DNA of 64,000 nucleotides from Otis tarda (Eukaryota; Chordata; Aves; Otidiformes; Otididae), in the NCBI GenBank assembly GCA_026413225.1, contig CM048558.1, forward strand, positions 1 through 64,000, in the 5' to 3' direction. Below are positions 1 through 12,000 of the stretch, one piece after another. Position numbers and translations under genes: made by a program. The notes under the pieces are model-generated. The model worked only from the letters and a program-made list of their open reading frames with translations. It was not told the DNA's origin and made no database searches. The stretch's first letter is position 1, and each line of letters starts with the position of its first letter.

Positions 1-3000
1 CAGCTTGTGGTAAGCGTCGAAGCCCTGTTCGTCAGGGAAAGCCCGGAGCCCCAATGTCTGTGGTGCTGTAGGTGCAATGGGAAAGCCCGGAGCCCCAATG
101 TCTGTGCTGTTGTAGGTGCGCTGCCAATGGCCGTTGAGGAGCTGCAAGAGCTCAAGGAGTGGCTGGGTACTTTTGGTGTGGGAGCAATGGTCCGATCGTT
201 CATGATTTTTTGGGTTTTTTTTTTCAGGGGGCGCCCACGTGCACCTCGTGTAAAACTCTCGGAAGCTCCCTGTTTCTCAGAGAAAGAGCGGAGTCCTGCG
301 TAAGGTATGGGGCTGCAGATGCGTTGGGAGTGGCTGCTGTAGGAGCAGCAAGAGCTTGAGTGTCTGGCAATTTTGGTGTGGGAGCAATCGTCCGACGTTC
401 GTGATTTTTCGGGTATTTTTTTCTAGGGAGCACCCTTGTGCATCTGGTGGTAAACGTCGAAGCCTTGTTCGTCAGGGAAAGCCCGGAGTCCCAAAGGTCT
501 GTGGGAATGTAGATGTGCTGCCAATGGCCCCTGAGGAGCAGCAAGAGCTTGAGTGGCTGGCACTTTTTGTGTGGGAGCAATGGTCCGACGTTTGTGGATT
601 TTTCGGGGTTTTTGTTTCTAAGTGAGCACCCTGCTGCATCTGGTGGTAACGTTGAAGCCCTGTTTGTCAGGGAAAGCCCGGAGCCCTGCAAGGTCTGTGC
701 TGCTGTAGGTGCACTGCCAATGGCTGCAGCTGAGGAGCAGTAAGAGCTTGGAGTGGCTGGCACCTTTTGGTGTGGGAGCACCGTCCGACGTTCGTGATTT
801 TGTAGGGGTATTTTTCAGGGAAAGCCCACGTGTACTTGGCTGTAAATGTCGAAGCCCTGTTCGGTTGTGGGAAAGACCTCAGCCCCAATGTTAGTGCTGC
901 TGTAGGTGCGCTGCCAATGGCTTCGCTGAGGGAGCAGCAAGAGCTTGGAGTGTCTGGCAATTTTTGTGTGGGAGCAATCGGGGTCCGACGTTCGTGATTT
1001 GTCGGGTTTTTTTCTAGGGGTAGCCCTCGTGCAGCTGGTGGTAAACGTCGAAGCCCTGTTCGTCAGGGAAAGCCCGGAGCCCCAGTGTCTGTGCTGCTGT
1101 AGGTGCGCTGCCACGATGGCCGCTTGAGGAGCAGCAAGAGCTTGAGTGGCTGGCACTTTTGGTGTGGGAGCAATGGTCCGACGTTAGTGATTTTTCGCGG
1201 TTTTTTTTCCAGGAGGCGCCTCATGGTGCAAGCTGCTGGTAAACATCGAGACCCCAAGTTCGTCAGGGAGACCCCAGAGCCCCAGTGTCTGTGCTGCTGT
1301 AGGTGCGCTGCCAATGGCCGCTGGAGGAGCAGCAAGAGCTTGGAGTGGCTGGCACTTTTGGTGTGGGAGCAATCGTCCGACGTTCGTGATTTTTCGGGGT
1401 TTTTTTTCAGTGAGCACCCTGGTGCAACTGTGGTAAACGTTGAAGCCTCTGTCTGCCAGGAAAGCCCGGAGTCCCAAGGTCTGTTGGAATGTAGATGTGC
1501 TGCCAATGGCTGCTGAGGAGCAGCAAGAGCTTGAGTGGCTGGCACTTTTGGTGTGGGAGCAATTGTCCAACGTTCGTGAGTTTTCGGTTATTTTTTTCAG
1601 TGGGCGCCCACGTGCAGCTGGTGGTGAACGTCGAAGCCCTGTTCGTCAGGGAAAGCCCGGAGCTCCCAATGTCTGTGCTGCTGTAGGCAGTGCTGCCAAT
1701 GGCCGCTGAGGAGCAGCAAGAGCTTGAGTGGCTGGCACTTTTGGTGTGGGAGCAATGGTCCGACGTTCGTGATTTTTCGGGGGTTGTTTTTCAGGGGGCG
1801 CCCAGGTGTAGCTGGTGGTAAACTTCGAAGCCCTGTTTGTAAGGGAAAGCCTGAGCCCCAATGTTTTTGCTGCTGTAGGTGTGCTGCCAAATGCTGCTGA
1901 GGAGCAGCAAGAGCTTGAGTGGCTGGCACTTTTGGTGTGGGAGCAATGTCCGACGTTCGTGATTTTTTGGGTTTTTTTTTAGGGTGTGCCCACATGCAGC
2001 TGGTGGTAAACGCCGAAGCCCTGTTCGTCAGGGAAAGCCCGGAGCCCCACTGTCTGTGCTGTAGGTGCGCTGCCAATGGCCGCTGAGGAGCAGCAAGAGC
2101 TTGAGTGGCTGGCACTTTTGGTGTGGGAGCAATCGTCCGACGTTCGTGATTTTTCGGGGTTTTTTTTCCAGGTGCGCACACATGCAGCTGGTGGTAAAGG
2201 TCGAAGCCCTGTTTGTCAGGGAAAGCCCGGAGTCCCAAAGTCTGTGGGGCTACAGATGCGCTACCAAAGGCCGCTGAGGAGTAGCAAGAGCTTGAGTGGC
2301 TGGCACTTTTGGTGTGGGAGCAATTGTCCGACGTTCGTGATTTATTGTGTTCTTTCAGGGGGCGCCCACGTGCAGCTGGTGGTAAATGTCGAAGCCCTGT
2401 TCGTCAGGGAAAGCTTCCGGAGCCCCAGTGTCTGTGCTGTAGGTGCACTGCAAATGGCTGCTGAGGAGCAGCAAGAGCTTGAGTGGCTGGCACTTTTGGT
2501 GTGGGAGCAATGGTCCGACGTTCGTGATTTTTCGGGGTTTTTTTTTCAGTGAGCACCCTGGTGCAACTGGTGGTAAACGTTGAAGCCCTGTTCGTCTAGG
2601 GAAAGCCCGGAGTCCCAAGGTCTGTTGGGGGGGGGGGAATGTAGATGTGCTGCCAATGGCCGCTGAGGAGCAGCAAGAGCTTGAGTGGCTGGCACTTTTG
2701 GTGTGGGAGCAATTGGGCCCGACGTTCGTGAGTTTTCGGTTATTTTTTTCATTGGGGCGCCCACGTGCAGCTGGTGGTGGAACGTCGAAGCCCCTGTTCG
2801 TCAGGGAAAGCCCGGAGCCCCAATGTCTGTGCTGCTGTGAGGTGCGCTGCCAATGGCTCCCCTGAGGAGCACTCAAGAGCTCAAAGAGTGGCTGGCACTT
2901 TTGGTGTGGGAGCAAATGGTCCGACGTTCATGATTTTTCGGGGTTGTTTTTCAGGGGGCGCCCAGGGTGTAGCTGGTGGGTAAACTTCGAAGCTTCCTGT

Positions 3001-6000
3001 TTGTAAGGGAAAGCCCGGAGCCCCAATGTTTTTGCTGCTGTAGGTGCGCTGCCAAATGCCGCTGAGGAGCAGCAAGAGCTTGGAGTGGCTGGCACTCTTT
3101 GGTGTGGGAGCAATCGTCCGACGTTCGTGATTTTTCGGGGTTTTTTTTTCCAGTGTGCGCCCACATGCAGCTGGTGGTAAAAGGTCGAAGCCCTGTTCGT
3201 CAGGGAAATCCCGCAGCCCCAATGTCTGTGCTGCTGTAGGTGCGCTGCCAATGGCCGCTGAGGAGCAGCAAGAGCTTGAGTGGCTGGCACTTTTTGGTGT
3301 GGGAGCAATCGTCTGACGTTCTTTATTTTTCGCGGGTTTTTTTTTCAGTGGGCGACCAGGTGCAACTCGGTGGTAAAATCGTCGAAGCCCTGTTTGTCAG
3401 GGAAAGCCCGGAGTCCCGGCAATGTCTGTGGGGCTACAGTGATGCGCTACCAAAGGCCGCTGAGGAGTAGCCAAGAGCTTGAGTGGCTGGCACTTTTGGT
3501 GTGGGAGCAATTGTCCGACGTTCGTGATTTATTGGGGTTTTTTTTCAGGGAGCGCCCACGTGCAGCTGGTGGTAAACGTCGAAGCCCTGTTCGTCAGGGA
3601 AAGCCCGGAGCCCCAATGTCTGTGCTGCTGTAGGTGCACTGCCAAATGGCCGCTGAGGAGCAGCAAGAGCTTGAGTGGCTGGCACTTTTTGGTGTGGGAG
3701 CAATGGTTCGACGTTCGTGATTTTTCGGGGTTTTTTTTTTTCAGTGAGCACCCTGTTGCATCTGGTGGTAGCAACGCTCGAAGCCCTGTTTGGTCAGGGG
3801 AAAGCCCAGAGCCCCAATGTCTGTGCTGGGTTGTAGGTGCATTGTCAATGGCCAAGCTGAGGAGCGAAGCAAGAGCCTGAGTGGCTGGCACTTTTTGGTG
3901 TGGGAGCAATCGTCCCATTTTCTTGATTTTTTGGGGTTTTTTTTTCAGGGGAGAGCCCCTCGTGCAGCAGGTGGTAAACGTCGAAGCCCTGTTCGTCAGA
4001 AGGAAAAGCCCGGAGCCCCAATGTCTGTGGTGCTGTAGGTGCGCTGCCAGTGGCCGCTGAGGAGCAGCAAGAGCTTGAGTGGCTGGCACTTTTGGTGTGG
4101 GAAGCAAATGGTCGGACGTTCATGATTTTTCGGGGATTATTTTCAGGGGGCGCCCAGGTGCAGCTGGTGGTAAACTTGGAAGCCCTGTTTGTCAGGGAAA
4201 GACTAGATCCCCAAGGTCTGTGCTGTTGTAGGTGCACTGCCAATGGCCGCTGAGGGAGCAGTAAGAGCTTGAGTGGCTGGCACTTTTGGTGTGGGAGCAA
4301 TCGTCCGACGTTCGTGATTTTTTGGGGTTTTTTATTCAGGGAAAGCCCACGTGTACCTGGCTGGTAAACGTCGAAGCCCTGTTTGTCAGGGGGAAAGCCC
4401 CGCGAGCCCCAATGTCTGTGGTGCTGAAGGTGCGCTGCCAAAGGCCGCTGAGGAGCAGCAAGAGCTTGAGTGGCTGGCACTTTTGGTGTGGGAGCAATCG
4501 TCCGAAGTTTGTGATTTCTCGGCTTTTTTTTCAGGGGGAAGCTCCCTCGTGCAGATGGTGGTAAACGTCGAAGCCCTGTTCGTCAGGGAAAGCCCGCAGC
4601 CCCAATGTCTGTGGTGGCTGTAGGTGCGCTGCCAATGGCCGCTGAGGAGCAGCAAGAGCTTGAGTGGCTGGCACTTTTGGTGTGGAGGAGCAATGGTCCG
4701 ACGTTCATGATTTTTTGGGGTTTTTTTTTCAGGGGGCGCCCACGTGCAGCTGGTGGTAAACGTCGAAGCTTCCTGTTCGTCAGGGAAAGAGCCTGGAGCC
4801 CGCAAAGTGTCTGTGGCAGAAGCGTGTGGATGCGCTTGGGAATGGCTGCTGAGGGAGCACAGCAAGAGCTTGAGTGGCTGGCACTTTTGGTGTGGGAGCA
4901 ATCGTCTGACGTTCGTGATTTTTCGGGGTTTTTTTTTCAGGCTGAGCACCCTTGTGCAGCTGGTGGTAAACGTCGAAGCCCTGTTCGTCAGGGAAAGCCC
5001 GGAGTCCCCAAGGTCTGTGGGAATGTAGATGTAAGCATTGCCAATGGCCCCTGAGGAGCAGCAAGAGCTTGAGTGGCTGGCACTTTTGGTGTGGGAGCAA
5101 TGCTGGTCTGAGAGCGTTCGTGATTTTTCTGGGTTTTTTTTTTAAGGTGAGCACCCTCGGCTGCATCTGGTGGTAATGCTGGTAGCTTCCCGTGTTCGTC
5201 AGGGAGAAGCCTGGAGCCCCAATGTCTGTGCTGGCTGTATGTGTACTGCCAATGGCCGCTGAGGAGCAGCAAGAGCTTGAGTGGCTGGCACTTTTGGGTG
5301 TGGGGAGCAATTCTGTCCGACGTTCGTGTGATTTTAGGGGTATTTTTTCAGGGTGCGCCCCACGTGCAGCTTGGTGGTAAATGTCGAAGCCTCCTGTTTC
5401 TCAGGGAAAGACCGGAGCCCCAATGTCTGTGCTGCTGTAGGTGCGCTGCCACGGCTTTCGCTGAGGAGCAGCAAGAGCTTGAGTGGCTGGCACTTTTGGT
5501 GTGGGAGCAATCGTCCGACGTTCGTGATTTGTCGGGGGTTTTTTTCAGGGGTAGCACCCATACGTGCATGCTGGGTGGTAAACGTCGAAGCCTCTGTTCG
5601 CCAGGGAAAGCTCCGGAGCCCCTAGTGTCTGTGCTGCTGTAGATGTGTTGCCAATGGCTTGCTGAGGGAGCAGCAAAGAGCTTGGAGTGGTCTGGCACTT
5701 TTGCTGTGGGGAGCAATGGTCCGACGTTCGTGATTTTTCGCTGTGTATTTTTTTTCCAGTGGGCGCTTCCACGTGCAGCTGGTGGTAAACATCGAAGTTC
5801 TGTTCGTCAGGGAAAGACCCCAGGAGCCCCAATGTCTGTGCTGCTGTAGGTGCGCTGCCAATGGCCGCTGAGGAGCAGCAAGAGCTTGAGTGGCTTGGCA
5901 CTTTTTTGGTGTGGGAGCAATGGTCCGACGTTCGTGATTTTTCGGAGTTTTTTTCAGTGAGCACCCTGGGTGCAGCTGGTGGTAAACGTCGAAGCCCTGT

Positions 6001-9000
6001 TTCTCAGAGAAAGAGCGGAGTCCCAAAACGTATGTGGGGCTGCTGTAGATGCGCTGGGGAGCTGGCTGCTGAGGAGTACTCAAGAGCTTGGAGTGGCTGG
6101 CACTTTTGGTGTGGGAGCAATGGTCCGACGTTTGTGATTTTTCGGGTATTTTTTTCAGGGGCGCCCATGTGCAGCTGGTGGTAAATGTCAAAGCCCTGCC
6201 TGTCAGGGAAAGCCCGGAGACCCTAATGGTCTGCTGGAATGCCGTAGGTGTGTTGCCAATGGCCAGCTGAGGAGCAGCAAAAGAGCTTGAGTGGCTGGCA
6301 CTTTTTGGTGTGGGGAGCAATCGTCCAACGTTCGTGATTTTTCGAGTTATTTTTTTCAGTGAGCGCCCACGTGCAGCTGGTGGCAAACGTCGAAGCCCTG
6401 TTCGTCAGGGAAAGCCCGGAGCTCCCAATGTCTGTGCTGCTGTAGGTGCGTGCTGCCAATGGCCGTTGAGGAGCAGCAAGAGCTTGAGTGGCTAGCACTT
6501 TTGGTGTGGGAGCAATGGTCCGACGTTCGTGATTTTGCGGTGTTGTTATTTCAGGGGGCGCCCAGCGTGTAGCTGGTGGTAAACTTCCGAAGCCCCTTGT
6601 TTGTAAGGGTGCCCGGAGCCCCAATGTTTTTGCTGCTGTAGGTAAGCATGCTGCCAATGGCCGCTGAGGAGCAGCAAGAGCTTGAGTGGCTGGCACTTTT
6701 GGTGTGGGAGCAATCGTCCGACGTTCGTGATTTTTTGGGTTTTTTTTTTTAGGGTGGCGCCCACATGCAGCTGGTGGTAAAACGTCGGTGCCCTGTTCGT
6801 CAGGGAAAGCCCGGAGCCCCAATGCCATCTGTGGTGCTGTAGGTGCGCTGCCAATGGCCGCTGAGGGAGCAGCAAGAGCTTGGAGTGGCTGGCACTTTTG
6901 GTGTGGGAGCAATCGTCCGATCAGCGTTCGTGATTTTTTCGGGGTTTTTTTTTTTTTTTTTCCGCAGGCGCGCCCCACATGCAGCTGGGTGGTAAAGGTC
7001 GCAGCCTAAGCCCTGTGCGTCATTGTGGGAAAGCCCGGAGCCCCAATGTCTGTGGTGCTGTAGGTGGCGCTGCCAATGGCCGCTGAGGAGCAGCAAGAGC
7101 TTGGAGTGGCTGGCACTTTTGGTGTGGGAGCAAAATTGTCCGACGTTCGCATTTATTCGGGGTTTTTTTTCAGGGGGCGCCCAGGTGCAGCTGGTGGGGT
7201 AAACGTCGAAGCCCTGTTCGTCAGGGGAAAGCCCGGATTTCCCAGTGTCTGTGCTGCTGTGTGTGCACTGCCAATGGCCGCGCTGAGGAGCAGCAAGGGA
7301 GCTTGAGTGGCTGGCACTTTTGGTGTGGGAGCAATGGTCCGGACGTTTGTGATTTTTCGGGGTTTTTTTTCAGTGAGCACCCACTGGTGCAACTGGTGGT
7401 AAATCGTTGAAGCCCTGTTCGTCAGGGGAAAGCCCGGAGTCCCAAGGTCTGTGCTGCTGTAGGTGTGCTGCCAATGGCCGCCGAGGAGCAGCAAGAGCTT
7501 GAGTGGCTGGCACTTTTGGTGTGGGAGCAACTGGTCCGACGTTCGTGAGTTTTCGGTTATTTTTTTCAGTGGGCGCCCTACGTGCAGTTGGTGGTGAACG
7601 TCATCGAAGCCCTGTTCGTCAGTGGAAAGCCCGGAGCCCCAATGTCTGTGCTGCTGTAGGTGCGCTGCCAATGGCCCCTGAGGAGCAGCAAGAGCTTGGA
7701 GTAGCCGTGGCACTTTTGGTGTGGGGACAATGGGTCCGACGTTCGTGAGTTTTTTCTCGGCTGTTTTTTCAGGGGGCGCCCACGTGCAGCTGGTGGTAAA
7801 CGTCGAAGCCCTGTTCGTCAGGGAAAGCCCGGAGCCCCAATGTCTGTTGCTGCTGTAGGTGCGCCTGCCAATGGCCGCTGAGGAGGCAGCAAGAGCTTGA
7901 GTGGCTGGCACTTTTGGTGTGGGAGCAATGGTCCGACGTTCGTGATTTTCGGGTTTTTTTTCAGGGGTGCGCCCATGTGCAGCTGGTGGTAAACGTCGAA
8001 GCTTCCTGTTCGTCAGGGAAATCCCGGAGCCCCAATGTCTGTGCTGCTGTAGGTGCGCTGCCAATGGCTGCTGAGGAGCAGCAAGAGCTTGAGTGGCTGG
8101 CACCTTTTGGTGTGGGAGCAATGGTCCGACGTTTCTTGATTTTTCGGGTTTTTTCAGGGGCCCACGGCACCCTGCAAACTCGAAGCCCCAAGCCAGAGAA
8201 AGAGCGGAGTCCCAAGGTATGTGGGGCTGCAGATGCGCTGGGAGTGGTTGCCAGAGCAGCAAGAGCTTGAGTGTCTGGCAAATTTCCAGTGGGGTGGAGC
8301 AACGTCCACGTCAGATTTTTCGGTATTTTTTTCAGGGAGCAACTCGTGCATCTGGTGGTGTAAACGTCAAGCCTGTCTGTCAGGTGCCCGGAGTCCCAAG
8401 GTCTGTGGGAATGTAGATGTGCTGCCAATGGCCCCTGAGGAGCAGCAAGAGCTTGAGTGGCTGGCACTTTTGTGTGGGAGCAAATAGTCCAGACGTTTGT
8501 GATTTTTTCGGTTTTGTTTTAAGTGAGCACCCTGCTGCATCTGGTGGTAATCATGGAAGCTCTGTTTGTCAGGGAAAGCCCGGAGCCCCAAGGTCTGTGC
8601 TGCTGTAGGTGCACTGCCAATGGCCGCTGAGGAGCAGTAAGAGCTTGAGTGGCTGCACTTTTGGTGTGTATAATCGTCCGACGTTCGTGATTTTTAGGGG
8701 TATTTTTCAGGGAACGCCCACGTGTACTGGCTGTAAATGGCCAAGCCCTGTCTGTCAGGGAAAGACCTCAGTTCAATGTTAGTGCTGCTGTAGGTGCGCG
8801 TGCCAATGGCCGCTGAGAGCAGCAAGAGCTTGAGTGTCTGGCAATTTTTGGTAAAGGGGGAGCAACGTCCGGTCAAGCCCGTGATTTGTCGGGTTTTTTT
8901 CAGGGGGCGCCCATGTGTGCATCTCACGGTGGTAGCGTCGAAGCCCTGTTCGTCAGGGAAAGCCCGGAGCCCCAGTGTCTGTGCTGCTGCTGCCAGGTGC

Positions 9001-12000
9001 GCTGCCAATGGCCACTGAGGAGCAGCAAGAGCTTGAGTGGCTGGCACTTTCTGGTGTGGGGAGCAATGGTCCGACGTTCGTGATTTTTCGGGTTTTGTTT
9101 TTTTTTTAGGGGTGCCCCCTGGTGCAGCTGGTGGTAAACGCCCCGAAGCCCTGTTCGTCCAGGGAAAGCCCGGAGCCCCAATGTCTGTGCTGCTGTAGGT
9201 GCGCTGCCAATGGCCGCTTGAGGAGCAGCAAGAGCTTGAGTGGCTGGCACTTTTGTGTGGGAGCACCGTCCGACGTTCTCGTGATTTTTTTTTTTCCAGG
9301 TGCGCACATGCAGTTGGTGTATACCGGCCCTGTTTGTCAGGAAAGCCCGGAGTCCCAAAGTCTGGGGCTACAGAGATGCGCTACCAAAGGCCGCTTTATG
9401 AGTAGCAAGAGCTTGAGTGGCTGGCACTTTTTGGTGTGGGAGCAATGGTCCGACCGTTCGTGATTTATTCGGGGTTTTTATTTTCAGTGGGCGCTGACGT
9501 GCAGCTGGTGGTAAACGTATCGAAGCCCTGTTCGTCAGGGGAAAGTCTTATTTCCCAGGTTCGTGCTGCCAGGTGCACTGCAAATGGCCGCTGAGGAGCA
9601 GCAAGAGCTTGAGTGGCTGGCACTTTTGGTGTGGAGCAATGGTCCGACGTCTCTGATTTTTCGGGGTTTTTTTTCAGTGAGCACCCCTGGTGCAACTGGT
9701 GGTGGTAACGCTGGTCTCTCACCGTCAGGGAAAGCCCGGAGTCCTAAGGTCTGTTGGAATGCAGATGTGCTGCCAATGGCTGCTGAGGAGGCAGTTATTT
9801 TCTGAGTGGCTGGCACTTTTGGTGTGGGGAGCAATTGTCCGACGTTCGAGAAAGTTTTCGGTTATTTTTTTCATTGGGCGCCCACGTGCAGCTGGTGGCA
9901 TTCGGCTCTGTTCGTCAGGGTGTCCCGGAGCCCCAATGTCGAAAGGCTGTATGGTGCGCTGCCAATGGCCCTGAGGAGCACCAAGAGCTTGAGTGGCTGG
10001 CAGGCACTGGTGTGGAGCAATGGTCCGACGTTCGTATTTTCGGGGGTTGTTTTTCAGGGCGCCCAGGTGTAGCTGGTGTAAAACCCCTGAAGCTCTACGC
10101 GTAAAGGGAAAGCCCGGAGCCCCAATGTTTACGCGAGGTGCGCTGCCAAATGCCGCAGAGGAGTAGCAAGAGCTGAGTGGCTGGTACTTTTGGTGTGGGA
10201 GCAATCGTCCGATGTTCATGGATTTCGGTTTTTTCCAGGTGCGCCCACATGCACGGGGTGGTAAAAGCCGTGGCCCTGTTCGTCAGGGAAATCCCGCAGC
10301 TCCCACGCCACGGTTCCTGTGCGCGGTAGGTGCGCTGCCACGGCCGCGGAGGAGGCAGTGTAAGAGCTGAGGCTAGCAATTTTTGGTGGGAGCAATCGTC
10401 TGACGTTTCTTATTTTTCAAGTTTTTTTCATGGGCGACCAGGTGCAACTGGTGGTAAACGCTTTCGCAAGCCCTCTGTTTGCCGGGAAAGCCCGAGTCCC
10501 AAAGTCTGTGGGGCTGCGGAGCGGCCACCAAAGGCCGCCAGAGGTAGCAAAGAGCTTGAGTATTGGCACTGGTGGAGCACTGTCCGATCGTTCTCGTGAT
10601 TTATTGGGGTTTTTTCAGGGGCGCCCACGTGCAGCTGGTGGTAAACGCTAAGCCCAGTTCGCTGAGCCCGAGCCCCAATGTCTGTGCTGCTGTAGTGCAT
10701 CTGCCAATGGCCGGGCGGAGGAGCAGCAAGAGCTTGAGTGGCTGGCACTTTTGGTGTGGAGCAATGGTTCAATGCCTGCGATTTTTCGGGTTTTTTCAGG
10801 GAGCACCCTGTTGCATCTGGTGGTAACGTCGAAGTCTCTGTTTGCTGCAGTGCCCAGAGCCCCACTGTCTGTGCTGCTGTAGGTGCATTATTAATGGCCG
10901 CTGAGGAGCAGCAAGAGCCTGAGTGGCTGGCACTTTTTGGTGGGAGCAATCGTCCGATTTTCTTGATTTTTTGGGTTTTTTTTTCAGGGAGAGCCCTCGT
11001 GCAGCAGGTGGTAAACGTCGAAGCCTCTGTTCTGCCAGGAAAGCCCAGAGCCCCAATGTCTGTGGTGCTGTAGGTGTGCTGCCAGTGCCGCTGAGGAGCA
11101 GCAAGAGCTTGAGGATGGTAGGCTTTTATGTGGGAGCAATGGTCGGACGTTCATGATTTTTCGGGATTATTTTCAGGGGGCGCCCAGGTGCAGCTGGTGG
11201 TAACCTCTGGAAGCCCTGTTTGCTGTGGAAAGAGATTAGATCCCCAAGGTCTGGTGCTGTTGTAGGTGCGCCTGCCAATGGCCGCTGAGGAGCAGGAAGA
11301 GTTTGAGGGCTGGCACTTTGTGGGAGCACCGTCCATCGCTGTGATTTTTGGGGTTTTTTTCAGGGAAAGCCCACGTGTACCTGGCTGTAAACGTCGAAGC
11401 CCTGTTTGTCAGGGAAAGCCCGCAGCCACGTCTGTGCTGCTGTGGTGCGCTGCCAAAGGCCGCCACAGGAGTGAAAAGAGGCTGAGTGAGTTGCACTTTT
11501 GTGGGAGCACCGTCCCAGCCAGCATTTCGGGTTTTTTTTCAGGGGAGCCCCCGTGCAGATGGTGGTAAACGTCGGTCTCTGTTCGTCAGGAAAGCCCGGA
11601 GCCCCAATGTCTGTGCTGCTGTGAGGTGCGCTGCCAATGGCCGCTGAGGAGCAGCAAGAGCTTGAGTGGCTGGCACTCTTTTGAGTGTGGGAGCAATGGT
11701 CCGACGTTCGTGATTTTTCGGGGTTTTTATTTCAGTTGCTGCACAGAAGCGAGAAAATCGCCTAAGCCCCACCATTAAAGTTCTGAGTCCAGTGTCTGTG
11801 CTGCTGTGGTGTGGGCGCGGCTAATGGCCGCTGAGTGAGCAGCAAGTGCTTAAGTGGCTGGCACTTTTGGTGTGGGAGCAATGGTCTGACGTTCGTGATT
11901 TTTCGGGTATTTTTTTTTCAGGGGGCGTTCACGTGCAGTGTTGGTAAACTTGGGTTCTGCCCTGCTGTGGGAGTTCGAGCCCCAATGTCTGTGGGCTGTA

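Noticed and set aside
2620..2640. G-quadruplex candidate at a G-run
   Set aside because: Single run in the indel-rich section, absent from other monomers, most likely a consensus error.
7153..8262. 369-codon antisense open frame
   Set aside because: It is the satellite read through successive frames; the same words recur at every monomer and the region carries likely consensus errors.
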